Both the position numbers and the translations under genes were made by a program. From contig CM053143.1 of NCBI GenBank assembly GCA_028571685.1, positions 6,749,501 to 6,813,500 on the forward strand: 64,000 nucleotides of DNA. Direction: 5' to 3'. The stretch comes from Heterohyrax brucei (lineage: Eukaryota; Chordata; Mammalia; Hyracoidea; Procaviidae). This document shows positions 10,291 to 22,816 of the stretch, in pieces; the first letter of the stretch is position 1, and every line of letters begins with the position of its first letter. The notes beneath the pieces are model-generated. The model worked only from the letters and a program-made list of their open reading frames with translations, was not told where the DNA came from and ran no database searches.

Positions 10291-12209
10291 ATTTTTTTAA
10301 AGGAATTAAAATGTTAATAGTGTAAATGCCTGATGTTTAGTACTTGTCTTGTGATGTTCTCTACTATAGAGAAGTAGAAAAGCTACCAAGAAATGAGCAG
10401 AGGGGAAAACACAGCCGGGAGGCCTTTACTTGTAATGTTTTGTGGGTGCTCTGTTTTTTTAAGCAAAGGTTGTATATTGAGATTCAGTGTGTAGAGAAGT
10501 GAACCTTTGTTGATGTGTGCAGGATAAGAATTACAAGAATATTTCTAAATGAGCTTTAAAGGAAATTTAGAAATTGTTAAATGTATTTTCCATATACTTA
10601 ATTCTGAAATATGAGCCTGTTAATTCAGGTCCTTGGCTTTAGAAGAAGTTTGTAATATGCATCACGCACACAATTCGTATGTGTACTTTGAGTGTACATG
10701 TTTGTATTTTAAATGACAGTACTTTGTTAAACAAGCTAGTATGTAAAGCTAAAATATTAAAAAAAGATTAAGTGTATTCTTATGGTAAGTCATTTCACTT
10801 GCTTTTTATACTCTTAGTAAAAGTTATTATCTGCTGAATTTTGGAATGAAATTCATAGCATGAACAGTTACTTGTTAGGTTTTATATTTTTGTTTTTTGA
10901 CTTACAGTTAGTTCTTGCCCTTTATCAAAATAGTGTTGTGTATGTTTTTGTAGTTCCTTAATAAATAAGTTGATCGTGATTTAAGAAGCATCCATTACTT
11001 AGATTTTTGGAGGGAGAAAAGTAAAATTTAGTAATTGCTAGCCCTTTATTGGAAATGAAAGTGTGAAAAATTTCTCTCTCAAAGTGTTTTAAATCATTTT
11101 TGTAAAACAAGATTGCCTACCGGTGTAATCTCAGTTTGGCTGCTCTGTGTTTCCTGGCTTGGTATGGCCTAACATGACTAAGTTTACATTCCAGTGCTGG
11201 ACACTGCATTCCACTGAGTAGTTGTGATGTACCTAAAGATACCTAAAGAATGTGGAGGCCCATGCAAAAGAGCCAGAGGAAGGGCACTGACAGAGAGGCT
11301 TCTGTGCGCAGCAGCTGTCTTTCAGGGAAAACTCACGTTGTCTTGGCTCAGTTTAGAGGTGGGTGGAAGGTGTGCTCACGGAAGCGTAGGACAGGCTGGC
11401 CTTACAGAGTAAGAGCCTGTAGAACCCTGTCCAGTGTCTCATTACTTACGGGTATTTAAGAAAAGTAGGTAAGGCTTTATATCCTTAAATATCTCTGCTT
11501 TTTTATTGTAAGTCTTGAACCTGAAGGAAAGTACAGCAGACTATTAAAAATTTCTCAATGTTACATAGAAAACTAATTTTATTCATTGTTTTTATTTGTA
11601 TATTTTTGGTACTATAAAGTCATGTCGTATTTTACCTGTAAAAATAGTGAACTTAGTTGTTTTCAATTTTAAAAATGATTTGTAACTCTTAATTTTTAAA
11701 TTGTTTTGCACAAAATGTTTACCAAGAAATTCAGTGGAAAGAATATCTGGATCGTTACATGGTTTTTGAAGCAACCATACCTTTAGTTGGTTACTAGCCC
11801 CTAAGATAAATCATTTAGGAATAATCTGGTTGTTATACTCCAAGTGATCTTTTTGTTAATCACTTGCTGATGAGTTTGTCTAATTAATTAACCTTGGGGG
11901 GGAGGTGTGACAGAATACTAATGACCCAAAGTAAACCTCTATCACTTTGTTTGTCATCTTTGGGTGTTTAATATACCCTTTTAGGGATTTTCTGAAGTTA
12001 CATTGAGATTAAAGTTGTAAACCAAGCTATACAGTGTATTTATACAGAACATTTCAGAAGGGTTTATAGTAGACCCTACTGACTAAGTCTTCATACTGTG
12101 TAGAACCAGACTGTCAGCATTCTTAAAACACATATACTGCATACTTACACACACTTACCTCTCCTTCCCTTTTCTCCGTAGACTCTTACTGAAGACTGTT
12201 ATCTAGTAT
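10291..12209. other. intron-like sequence, nothing recognised
   Basis: AT-rich stretch without recognisable repeat or exon. Two overlapping chance frames at 11224-11459 lack any family feature. Confidence 0.5.
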
Positions 12210-12928
12210 AGAAAGGGCAGGCTTTTTTTTTTTTTTTTTTGGTTTAGTGTAAGTTTTCAATCGAAGTCATTTTGCCATATAAAACACCAAGCACCCACCT
12301 CCATGCAACTCTTAACTGCTCTCCTCACCCTGTGACAACACACTTCCTTTCCTGTCTACTTCTAGTATCCACTCAACCAACCCTTGTTCTCTCCTCTCTG
12401 CCCTCTAAAAAGCAACCAGTTGTGGAGCCTCGTAATGTAAGTTAAACCATAAAGTGTACACACCACCTGCATTGCCCTGTGTCTCATAGTCCAGTCCAGT
12501 CTTTGAAGTGTTGGCTTCAGTACTAGTTTCAGCTTTGGGCTAGTAGCAAGTGCAGGGGCCGTGTTCTCAGGGGACCCTCCAAGTTATTGGACCATTACGT
12601 CTGGTCTTTTTCATAGAGTTCTAGATGTACACTCACCTTTTTCTCGCTCTGCGTCAGGAATTCTACATTGTGTCAGGGAGGTCTTTGTTGGTGGCCAGGC
12701 ACCATCTGCTTGTTCTTGTCTCATGCCGATGTCGTCTCCCAATTACATGGACACTTCTGTCTGCTAGGCTCATATCTTTGATTTTTGTGATTTTCATCTG
12801 CTCCAGGTGTTTGGGACCAACTAATACTCCTTAGATGGCCACTTAGTGGCTTTTAAGACCACTTACCAATATGGGATGCAGAACAATCTCTTAGAAAAAA
12901 GTTAGTTATGAGAAAGGGCAGGCTTTTT
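12210..12928 (-). mobile_element. 5'-truncated L1 3' end with 18-bp TSD
   Basis: Antisense L1 3'UTR: poly-T at 12228-12240, then 'accataaagtgtacacacca' and 'ggcttttaagaccacttacc' towards its 5' side. It is bounded by the identical direct repeat agaaagggcaggcttttt at 12210-12227 and 12911-12928. The element itself is 12228-12910. Confidence 0.92.
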
Positions 12929-12976
12929 ATTTTGCAGGCCAAGTGTCACTGCTAGTTATTACCTATAGCTTTTTAC

Positions 12977-13130
12977 GGAAACCCTGGTGGTACAGTGGTT
13001 AAGTGCTAGAGCTGCCAACCAAAAGGTTGGCAGTTCACATCCACCAGGCACTCCTTGGAAACTCTGGACAGTTCTACTCTGTACTATGCAGTTGCCATGA
13101 GTTGGCAGTGACTCAGCAGCAGTGGGTTTT
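12977..13130 (+). repeat. AfroSINE
   Basis: Well-preserved short form: 'ggaaaccctggtggtacagt', 'ccaaaaggttggcagttcac', 'ccaccaggcactccttggaa'. Confidence 0.93.
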
Positions 13131-13903
13131 TGGTATATCTTTTTATTGTTTTTCAAAGTACTGATTCGTATGTGTCAGATACATACGTGTTTATGTGAGT
13201 ACATTTAGTTGGAGAAATTGTGAATTGTTAGAAGACTGATAAATCTTGAAAAATACTTTTATTTGAAGTTAAAAAATAATGCCTTCTAATTTAAAAGTAA
13301 AAAGTACACTTTTTTTTAAATCTTGCTATGTGGTATTATGAATGTGATTTCAAAGAAGCAGATGTTCTGTTAGTTGAAGTTACGGTAGCAGAGTGGAGTG
13401 TTATAGGTCATATGTACTATTACCAGTACAGGTTCTTTGTCCAAAGCCAAATGTTTGAGGACCTTCTGTGTAACAAATATGAATGTGGCATGCTTGAAGG
13501 TGTAAAGCTAAGGGGAAAAATGCTAAGAGAAAATCCGTACTGTATAATTTTTTAGTTTTTTTCCCCTAGGTTCAATCTTCTATAAATCTATTTTGATCCT
13601 AAGATGCAGTTGTAGGAGACAGATATCAAACCCTTTTTTATGCTTTTTTAAAGAGGTTCTATGTGTTACTACAACTGTTTATGTCCTTTTTATTAGAATG
13701 TAAGTTATTTGGGAATAGGGATGGTATTTATTGATTTTTTTTTTTTTTTAAACTCTGTGATTATAGAACTTAATGTTGACCCTAGTGATTCTGTGGCATG
13801 TGTCCAGTGAGCATGTGGAAGAAGTGAAATTTTATTTATCAGTTATTTATGTGTGTTTGTGCATATAATATATATAGAGAGAGAGGGGATCCACTAACCC
13901 TGC
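13131..13903. other. intron-like sequence, nothing recognised
   Basis: AT-rich. A T run at 13735-13750 and a short TA/GA run before 13890 are the only simple sequences. Confidence 0.5.
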
Positions 13904-14430
13904 TTTGTTGTTAGGTGCATTTGCGTTGAGTCCAACTCACAGCGACCCCGTGTACAGTAGAAGAAAACACTGCCCTGTCTTGTGCCATCTCCACAATCAT
14001 TGTTTTGTTTGAGCCCATTATTGCAGCCGCTGTGTCAGTTTATCTCATTGAGGGTCTTTCTTTCACTGACCCTCTACCAAGTGTGACATCCTTTTCCAGG
14101 GACTGGTCACTCCTCACAACCAGTCTAAGGTATATGAGATCAAATCCCACCATCCTCACTTCTGAGGGCACTCCGGCTGTACTTCTAAGACAGGTTTGTT
14201 CTTCTTGTTTGCTGTATTCACTGTTGTTCACCAATACCATAAATCATAAGAGGCATCATTTCTTCATCAGTCTTTCTTGTTTATTATTCAGCATTTGCAT
14301 GCGGATAAGGCAACTGAAAATACTATGTCTTGGGTCAGCTGCACCTCAGTCCTCAAAGTGACATTTTTGCTTTTCAGCGCTTGAAAAAAGAATTTGCAGT
14401 AGATCTGCCCAGTGCAGTATGTCATTTGAT
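13904..14430 (-). mobile_element. RTE LINE 3' end, antisense
   Basis: The reverse complement matches the RTE 3' end: 'ttgttgttaggtgcatttg' (tail complement), 'atcattgttttgtttgagcc', 'ccttttccagggactggtca', and further in 'ctgcacctcagtcctcaaag'. Frame broken. A short CT microsatellite follows at 14432-14452. Confidence 0.8.
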
Positions 14431-14431
14431 T

Positions 14432-14452
14432 TTTCTCTCTCTCTCTCTCTCT
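14432..14452. repeat. CT microsatellite
   Basis: About ten uninterrupted CT units within 'tttttctctctctctct', between an RTE fragment and an L1 fragment. Confidence 0.9.
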
Positions 14453-14459
14453 GTATGTG

Positions 14460-15760
14460 TCTGTTCAGCTATTAATCAAGTTGTGTTTTAGCCAGTTAGC
14501 TTCTCATTAAACAATACATAAATTGTATTGTGACATTGGTTGCCAGTCCTGTGATGTGTCAGCACTCTCCTCTTCTCCACCGTGGGTCTCCTGTTTCCAT
14601 TTGTCCAGTTTCCAGTCCCTCCCTGTCATTTCTTCTTTGTGTTTGGTTGGTATGCTCAGTCTCGTGAACACGACTGAACAAGGAAGTATGGTCCTTGGGT
14701 GTCTTACTGGTTGCTCTGTAGAGCTATCCATGTCTGGCTGAGGAGTGATGCCCTAGGAGTGACTACACAGCTGAGTTAAAAGGGTGTCTGGGATCCATAT
14801 TCTTGGGATTTCTGCAGTCTTTGTCAAACCAGCAAATCCAGTCTTTTTGTGTGTGTGTGTGAATTTGAATTTTGTTCAACATTTTCCTCGTGCTGTGTCT
14901 GGGACTCTGCTGTGACCCCTGTTAGAGCCGTCCTGGTGATGGTCGCCAGGCGCCATCTGATTAGTACGCGCTCGGCTTGGTAGAGGTTGTGGTGGTGCTG
15001 CTGCCGTAGCTCTTCAGACGTGTGTTTCTCTTGCGCCTTTGGTTTTCTTCCTTCTCTCCTGCTACAGCGGGGATGGGACCAGCAGAGGTATCCCACATGA
15101 CTGCTCCCAGGCTCCCAAGAACCACGACTCTGCTCATCACAGTTGGGTGCAGAACATTTCCTTTAGAAATTGTCTTATGCCAGCTAAGCTAGATGTTCCG
15201 CTGGGATTGTGGTCCCCAGCCCTCTGCCTAGTAACTTAGTTCCTCAGGGAGTTTAGGTTGTCTGTGAAACTTCTGTGACTTCGCCTTAGTCAGCTTGTGT
15301 TGGTTTATCTAGTATTGTATACTGATTTAGCCTTCACCCAAGTTACCACTTAACCTACCATCTAGTTAGTGTTTTCTCCTTCTCATGTCTCCTCTCCGTT
15401 GTAATCTTCAAAGATTCTTTTTGTATGTAAATATTTTAATGAGTTTTTGCATTGGTCTCATATACTATTTTTTCCTCTGTAGTGGACTTATTCCCTATTG
15501 ATAATGCCCTCCAGATTCATCCAGGTAGGTTTGTCTGTTTTTTTAAATGTATTGCTTATCTTTTTGTTGCTGAGGTATTGAAGTACTGTATAGATTTTAG
15601 AGATTACATATCATGTGATGTGCTAGAGTCAAGTTTTTTTTTCCCAATCTGTAGATTCTCTTCTCTTTTGGTAAAGTCTTTTGATGGGCTTTTGGGAGCT
15701 CCCAATTATCTTGCTTATCTTTTGGTGCATAGTTAGTTATGGTTTGTAATCTCTTTATGC
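14460..15760 (-). mobile_element. old L1 3' end (3'UTR plus last part of ORF2), antisense
   Basis: Antisense L1: 3'UTR text 'ggtctcctgtttccatttgt' and 'ggtcgccaggcgccatctga', then ORF2 C-terminal region 'tgccctccagattcatcca' and 'gtaaagtcttttgatgggct'. No open frame remains. A TG run lies at 14847-14863. Confidence 0.7.
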
Positions 15761-16680
15761 CAGCCAGTCATGCTTCTCCCTCAGTCAGCTCTTTCACACA
15801 CCTTCTACAAATACAGTTTTTACAATTCCAGTTAACCTTGCTAATGAATGGATACAACTGAACTGTATAATCCTATCAACATCTTTCTACACCCTCTCTT
15901 CCCCAGACCCATCAGGGAAATACGAATCAATTCCACCAGGAACTCTCCTTTCCCCCTTCATTTTGTGTTAAGTACACACACAAAAACATAAGCCAGCCAC
16001 TTCATGCCTTTAACTTCCTCCTCTCCCTTAAATAACCAATATTTAAATTATCTATTCCGATTAAGCGACTACTGTGAGGAGACAGGCGTGTTCCTTGGTT
16101 TCAAAGAATCTTCTGTTCTGGTTGGGAACTTTCAGCATGTGTATCCCTAAACAAAAGTCCAGTCCAGAGCAAACCATGAAATCGTAGCAGTCTACACCAG
16201 CTCATGGTTTCCAACCTCTTTAATTGATTGGATTCTGGTGACCTCATCTCTGGCTATCCTAACTAGTTCACAGTGGGTAGCAGCCTTAGGCTCCGGTGTT
16301 TACATATACCTCCTGACACTTACCCCCAGCCCCAGTTCCCGTGGGCTCGGTCAGTGGGTTCTACCTGTAAACTTAGGTCAGAAGTCCATATACAGCTCCT
16401 TTTACTTCTGACTAGCCAACTCTTCCTCTCTTAATCCCTACCTCCCGAAGTGTGGGTCAACAAGTGTCAATGGAATACATCCAAATTCAGCGTGTCTCTT
16501 TATTGTTGCACCCTCCGCCCCCACTTCCAGTCACTGAGTGGACCCAGGTGGTCACCACAAATGAGTGGACCAATCTGTCTACTTGGCAGCTCATTGGACT
16601 TTCAGTCCTAGAAGATGTGGTTCCTTTTTATGGGCACTGGCTTTTCTTGCCTGGCTGTATCCAACAGCAGATTAGCAAAA
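15761..16680. other. unassigned, moderately GC-rich, repeat-like
   Basis: Pyrimidine-rich sequence, different in composition from neighbouring intron, which continues after the SINE (16828-17287) and after the mariner relic (17823-18740). The three pieces could be one old LTR/ERV-like or L1-related insertion. I could not identify the family and found no coding remnant. Confidence 0.3.
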
Positions 16681-16827
16681 AACCCAAACCCACTGCTGTC
16701 ATGTTGATTCTGACTCATTGTGACCCTGTACGTCAGAGTAGAACTGCTGCGTAGAGTTTCCAAGGAGCTCCTGGCGGATTTGAACTGCTGACCTTCTGTT
16801 GAACACTTAAAAACTACTCACCAAAAG
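16681..16827 (-). repeat. AfroSINE, antisense
   Basis: 'aacccaaacccactgctgtc', 'gtcagagtagaactgctgcg', 'ggcggatttgaactgctgac'. The 5' head is degraded. Confidence 0.9.
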
Positions 16828-17287
16828 CAGTTTGCTTGCTCCAAATTCCAACTGCAAAACAGTCACTTTTTTTTTTCTTTCTCTCCAGGTCCTGCCTTCA
16901 AATGCAGATCTTTTCTCTCAGTGGTTCTGGGGGTTCGCTCTGTCTTTCCAATGCAAATCTGGGTAGCCCTCAGGTTTTCAACCTACATCCTCACTGTGTA
17001 CACAAGGGTACTCTTTCAAACCGCCTGTGTTTCCCTCAGATAACTCATAGTTCCTCTTTCAGCACACCCAATCAAGTACTGGCTGAAGGCAGCATTAGAA
17101 GCTCTCTGCAATCTCTAATGTCCAATACTCACTCCTATTACATATTTAGATCTGGCTTACAACACTAGGTAGGAGAAGCATTCACTTTCCATAGTACATT
17201 CAGTTAAATACATAATCCTAAACACTTAATCCTTTTAAAACATTCAGGTTTTTGTCTTCACCCATTGACTATTTCCCTGTTTACAAA

Positions 17288-17822
17288 GACTGCCAATTAA
17301 GTTCAGAAACTCATCTTGAAAAAGTGCAGCCTACCTCATTGCTGAGTATCACTGTGGTCACCTTCCAAGTACTCCTTTGGGACGCTTTATCCTCGGTTCA
17401 GAGCCGTTTTGAAACTCTTTCTGGAAGGGCCGTCAGAGCTGTCACCCTATTACCCTTGATGTTGTGACTCTCATCAAAATGTCTTCCTTTCAGTATTTCC
17501 TTTATCTTCAGATAAAGAAAGAAGTTTTGGGGGGACAAATCAGGTGAGTAGGGCGGTGTTTCAGTCAATATACTTATTTGTTTGCTGGCTAAAAATTCCT
17601 TCATAGACCACTATACAGTTAAGTTCGCAAACTGGCCACCGTGTCACTGTGCACGATGGCAGTTCCAGAAAGAGTTTCAAGATTGCTTTGAAGGGTGGAC
17701 TAGGCACTGGCATCGGTGCATAGCTTTCCAAGAAGAATACTTCAAAGATGACCAAAATGATATTCAGCAGTGAGTTATATAGCACTTAGAACAATTAAGT
17801 TCTTGGACTTAATTGTCAGGCC
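17288..17822 (-). mobile_element. palindromic mariner derivative, copy 2
   Basis: On the - strand 17398-17604 codes for a mariner transposase end (PPYSPDLSPQNFFLYLKIKE, then ILKGRHFDE); the motif's catalytic Asp is kept. The right side (about 17640-17822) is the inverted copy of the same transposase 3' end, reading on the + strand. Both termini carry 'aattaagt' blocks. The architecture mirrors 3919-4454. Confidence 0.75.
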
Positions 17823-18740
17823 TGTATATGCATATAGCTTTGGACTTCTGACTGGGTAGAATCCTTAGACCTCCCACCTTCCATTAATCATACCATTTGT
17901 CTGGTGTAGTTTACGCCCCAGGCCACTCCAGGTGGGGCTTTTCTCCCCACTTGGCAGCATATCTTCTACTTCAGCCTTAACAGACAGCAGCAACCAAAGC
18001 AGTCATCCCGGAATCAAGTTTGACTTCCCAGCTCCCTTTGTTCTTTCACTTACAAAGCACTACGCTTTCATAAGTCCGGAGTCATTGAAAGAATCCTGAT
18101 TTCTGCCACTATGGAAACAGCTTGAGTGTGGTATCTCACCTTGTCTAATATTATAAGTAGTGGAGGAGAATCAAGATCAGTAACCCCGTACTGATTCCTG
18201 TGAAGCAGGAATTAACATGCCTTCTCTCTCCACTGTATTTGCCAAGTCTGACACCAACTGCCCTTTCCACGATGCTTTCTACTTCTCGTATGGGTTTGAC
18301 AGTTCATCATAATGGCCATGCTCACAACTGTGGGGTTTATTAGCGAAGTAAGAAGTTACAAATCGAGCTCAGGAACACTCAAGGATATAACTCTTGCATT
18401 AGACTAGCTTCCTTGAAGCTGTGCTCACAGACATTCCTCGCCCTGGAGGGGCCTCTGCCCCCAAATACTTAGCTTTCTTTCTCCGTGAGTTGGGAATTCT
18501 GTCATACTGTTTCTGCTGCCAGGTTTCCTTTGCCTTTGTTGTGACAGCTCACCTCTCTGTGTCCTGATTCGGAGCTTCTCAGCTCAGGGATTCCAATAGG
18601 TCCAAAGGATGTGCTGGACTCTGGCTGTTCTTCCTTGGTGGTGGTGTACTCTTCTCTTTTTCTGCCTCTAGCGTTGCTCATTTCAAGCCCAGTGGCTTGG
18701 CAGTTCCCCTTAGTAGGCAACAATTACCACGTTGTCCAGA
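17823..18740. other. unassigned, continuation of repeat-like sequence
   Basis: Same composition as 15761-16680. Around 18496-18735 some phrases resemble MaLR-like LTRs elsewhere in the window ('ctgtttctgctgccagg', 'tccaaaggatgtgctgg'), too weakly to assign. Confidence 0.3.
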
Positions 18741-18812
18741 ACCAAACCGAGCCCAATACCGTGGAGTCAGTTCTGACTCAGCAGCCCTATAGGACGGTCT
18801 CGTCCAGTAACT
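18741..18812 (-). repeat. AfroSINE, antisense, 3' half only
   Basis: 'accaaaccgagcccaatac', 'gtcagttctgactcagcag', 'ctataggacggtctcgtcc'. Confidence 0.8.
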
Positions 18813-18894
18813 TGAACAGAAGTTATAACCTTGGCTGAAAAGGCCACAGGACAGTGATACATCACACTGCAACAGGTTTTTTACGTCCCCAGTT

Positions 18895-19225
18895 AGATTA
18901 AACCAGAAGTATTTTATCCGTTTGGGGTGTCACAAATGATACTGTGTTCCTCATTTCATTTTGGAGTTCTCTTTGTTGGTGTGTAGGAATCTGGCTGATT
19001 TTTGTATGTTGATCTTGTCTCCTGTTACTCTGCTGAATCCTTTTGTTAGCACCAGTGGTTTTCTTGTGGAATCTATGTTTTTTTTGTGTGTGTAGGATCA
19101 TATCATCTGTGACTAAGGATAGTTTTACTTTTTCATTTCTAATTTAGATGCCTTTTATTTCTTTTTCTTGCCTTAATTCTCTAGTTAGGACTTAGCACAC
19201 TGTTCAGTAGGCGTGGTGATAACTC
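18895..19225 (-). mobile_element. old L1 ORF2 fragment, antisense
   Basis: Antisense L1 reverse-transcriptase region: 'ctcctgttactctgctgaat', 'aggatcatatcatctgtgac', 'gatgccttttatttcttttt'. The middle phrase is the complement of the FADD-box region. Frame broken and diverged. Confidence 0.75.
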
Positions 19226-19362
19226 TGGAAGAAAAGCCCTAGTTGTGTGCGCAGTATGCTTCTGTCAAGGTTACAGCCAAGGAAACCTTACGAAGCAGTT
19301 GTGCTTTGCACAGACGGGTTCATTCTAAGTCCGTATCAACTCAGTAGTTACGGTGCCCAGCT
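19226..19362 (+). repeat. AfroSINE, long form, degraded
   Basis: Retains 'gcttctgtcaaggttacagc' and 'aaggaaaccttacgaagcag' from the long-form middle module. Head and tail are worn. Confidence 0.65.
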
Positions 19363-19629
19363 TCTTCTTGAGTCTGTATCGTTTCTAAATCTTCTTAAAT
19401 TACTATTTTAGAAATCTAAATGTACTCATTTTGAGCTGCTGTTTAGATTGAATGAAATGTTATTGTGTGTTTCTGGTCTCAGAGAAGGCCCCTCAGGACT
19501 CCTCAGTATTTCGAGGTGTTTGTTGTTCTTGTTGTTGATGACGTTGCTTTTTCTGTTTTTCACTTTAGAAACGTTCCAGCAGTGTTTTGGCAGTTGACTT
19601 GCATGTTTTTTTCCATAAGATTTTGTATA

Positions 19630-22600
19630 ATTTTTTTTTTATTTTTATTTAACATAACTCAGTGAAAATGTACATTCACCTGTAAATTTACATGCCCCCC
19701 TATATGCAGCTTCCGCTGCTCTCCCTGTCCGGTGACTGCACACTATTCCTCTCTGCTCCATACATGTCTCATCCTCCCGACAGTCTCCTTTCCCCTCCTC
19801 TCCGTCCACTCCCCTTCCTCCAGCCAGAGGTCAGCAAGATGATATCCTATAGATGTATAGAACCATAAAGTGCTTCCAATATATGGTTACTCTGCATTGC
19901 CAAGTCCATTCCATTCCTGTCCAAAGAGTGGACCTTTGTTATAATTTATGGGAACGGGCAGCATCAGGGCCGGGGGCCATGCTCTCAGAGGAACCCCAAA
20001 ACCGCTGGACCATCAGTTGAGGTCTTTTAGTGGAGATCTCATGATGCACCTCTTTTTATTCTTGTGTTGCCAGTGAGGCTCCTCTCTGTGAGCTCCGTCA
20101 TGGCTATCACTGGTGGTGGCCGGGCACCATCCGGTTCTTCCAGTCCCAGGTCGATGTGGGCACCCACTCTTGTGGGTCTCTCTGTCTTCTCGGTTGTCTT
20201 TACCGCATGCCATTTTGGCCCTCGGTGAGCATCCGTTCCTGCTGAGTTGGGACCATTTGCTGTCTCCTCGGATGGCAGCTTGGCAGCTTTTAAGACCCCA
20301 GACGCCACTCACCAATGTGGGGTGCAGAGAGCTCTCTTAGCAAAACGCTAGTTGTACCAACTGGCCTGGAATTCGCCTAAGAGCATGGTCCCCCGCCCCC
20401 CGCCCCAGCTACTCTATCCTTGCAGTATTGAGTTAAGATGGAAGGAGTACTCAAGTTATGCTGAAGTCCGCTTAATGTTGTTCTTGTTCCTAATGTGTGC
20501 TGTCACCGCTTTCTCCCAACTAGATTTCTAGTAACTACCTAAACTAAACCCTCCCCCCCTCGCCCTCCCTCCCTCCGTTCCCTCCCTTGCAGCTGTCAAA
20601 GAGTCTTTTCTTCTATACACGAGTCTGTTTTTGAGATCTTATCATAGAGGTCTCATACAGTATTTGTCCTTTTGTCGCTGACTGCTCTGACTCAACATAA
20701 TGTCTTCCAGTTGAAACCAGGTTAGGAGATGTTTCCTGGAATCATCGTTATTCTTTATCATTGCGTAGTGCTCCACTGAGTATATGTACCACAGTTTACC
20801 TATCCATTCTTCTATTGCTGGGCATCTGGGTTGATTCCACCTTTTTGCTATTGTGGACTGTGCTGCGGTAAACATTCTGGTGCATGTGTCCATTGGTGTG
20901 AAAGGCCTTGAATCTGTAGGATATATTCCAAGTAGTGGAATTACTGGGTCAAATGGTATATCAATATCCATTTTTTTAAGGAAGCGCCAGATTGCCTTCC
21001 AAAGAGGCTGGACCATTTTGCAACCCCACCAACAGTGTAGGAGGGTTCCACTTTCTCCACAGCCTCTCCAGCATTTGTTATTTTGTGTTTTTTGGATCAT
21101 GACCAACCTTGTTGGGGTGAGATGGTATCTCATTGTTGTCTTAATTTGAATTTCTTTAATAACTAAAGATCGTGAACATGTCCGCATGTGTTTTTTGGCT
21201 GCCTGGATCTCCTCTTTAGTGAAATGTCTGTCCATCTCCTTTGCCCATCGCTTAATTGGATGGTTTATCTTCTTCTTGTTGATATTTTGTAGTATCTTAT
21301 AGATTATGGAAATCAGGCATCGGTCTGACATAGAGTTGCCAAATATTTTTTCCCATTCTGTAGGTATTCTTTTAATTCTATTAATAAAGTCTTTGGATGA
21401 GCAAAAGTGTTTGATTCTTAATAGTTCCCATTTATCTACTTTCTCTTCTGTTGATTGAGGTTTCTTTGACAGATTTTGGAGTCTGTCCTCATTGTGTATT
21501 AAAACTTCCATTGTTGCTCCTACCTTTTCTTGGATGAGCTTTATCGTTTTAGGTTTGATATTTAGGTCTTTTATCCAGTTGGAGTTGGTTTTTGTATAAG
21601 GTGTAAGATATGGATCTTGATTCAGTTTATTGCAGATGGATAACCAATTTTGCCAGCACCGTTTGTTGAAGAGACTGTTTTTACCCCAGTTTAATGTCTT
21701 AGGGCCTTTGTCGAATATCAGCTGTTCATAGGCAGATGGTGTCATCTCTGGGGTCTCAATTCTGTTCCATTGATCGATCTGTCTGTTCTTGTACCAGTAC
21801 CAGGCTGTTTTGACCACTGTGGCTGTGTAGTATGTTCTAAGGTCGGGTAATGAGAGGCCTCCCAGTGGGTTCTTCTTCTTTAGTAGTACCTTACTTATCC
21901 GGGGCTTCTTCCCTTTCCAAACAAAAATGGTGATTTGTTTCTCCATCTCATTAAAAAATGATGCTGGAACTTGTATTGGGATTGCATTATATAAATAAAT
22001 TGCTTTGGGTAAAATAGACATTTTCACAATGTTAAGTCTTCCTGTCCATGAGCAGGGTAGGTTTTTCCATTTCTCTAAGTCTCTCTTAGTTTCTTGTAGT
22101 AAGGGCTTGTAATTCGCTTTGTAAAGGTCTGTGGTTTCTCTGGTTAGATTAATTCCTAGGTACTTTATCTTCTTAGGGGCTATCACAAATGGTATAGATT
22201 TGATAATTTCCTCCTTAACAGTCTTGTTGTTGATATAAAGGAATCCTACTGATTTACTTATGTTTATTTTGTATCCTGAGACTTTGCTGAACTCTTCTAT
22301 CAGTTTGAGTAACTTACTTATAGATTCCTTGGGGTTCTCTGCATATACAATCATATCATCTGCGAACAGGGAGATTTTAACTTCCTCTTTGCCGATGCAG
22401 ATGCCCTTTATTTGTTCATCTTGTCTAATTGCTCTGGCTAGAACTTCTAGCACAATGTTGAATAGGAGAGGTGACAGTGGGCATCCTTGTCTAGTTCTTG
22501 ATCTTAGGGGAAAGTCTTTCAGTCTCTCTCCATTCAGGATGATGTGGGCAATTGGCTTTGTATAAATGGCCCTTATTGTGTTGAGGAATTTGCCATCTAT

Positions 22601-22790
22601 GCCCATTTTGCTAAGAGTTTTTAGCATGAATGAGTGTTGGACTTTATCAAATGCCTTTTCGGCATCAATGGACAAATGTGTAATTTTGTTTTCCATTCCT
22701 TTCTTACTGTTTATCATTTTGAGATTTGCCTTATCATTTGTTGTTGATGATGTTAGTAACTTAATGTGCTAATACAGTCAGAGACGTCTA
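19630..22790 (-). mobile_element. young 5'-truncated L1, antisense to RAPGEF2
   Basis: Poly-A tail seen as a T-rich run from about 19629, then about 1 kb of 3'UTR and 2.1 kb of ORF2, truncated near 22765-22790. The 3'UTR has the polypurine (here polypyrimidine) tracts typical of L1, at 20393-20408 and 20550-20588. A short flanking match (agatttt at about 19619 and 22789) may be a target-site duplication but is not convincing. ORF2 is open for 691 codons, so insertion is comparatively recent. Confidence 0.92.
20642..22717 (-). pseudogene. L1 ORF2 C-terminal two thirds (RT domain part plus Cys-rich end), 5'-truncated
   Basis: An open frame of 691 codons from Met at 22717 to the stop at 20642. 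ORF2p carries endonuclease, reverse transcriptase and a Cys-rich C-terminus and makes cDNA at the nicked target. Here the endonuclease and the start of RT are gone. RT landmarks remain: [12 protein letters not shown] (residues 16-27), [13 protein letters not shown] (76-88), and the catalytic FADD box (118-121) followed by MIVYAENP. The Cys-rich motif lies at 549-566 ([18 protein letters not shown]). The protein is a little over half of a usual ORF2p (about 1,275 residues). The open frame continues upstream of this Met for about 15 or more codons. It is not autonomous. Confidence 0.93.
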
Positions 22791-22816
22791 GATTTTATTT
22801 CTAAGTTTTAACAAAA

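Noticed and set aside
20013-20315. Overlapping - strand frames of about 90-100 codons
   Set aside because: Located in the 3'UTR of the antisense L1, where no protein is encoded.
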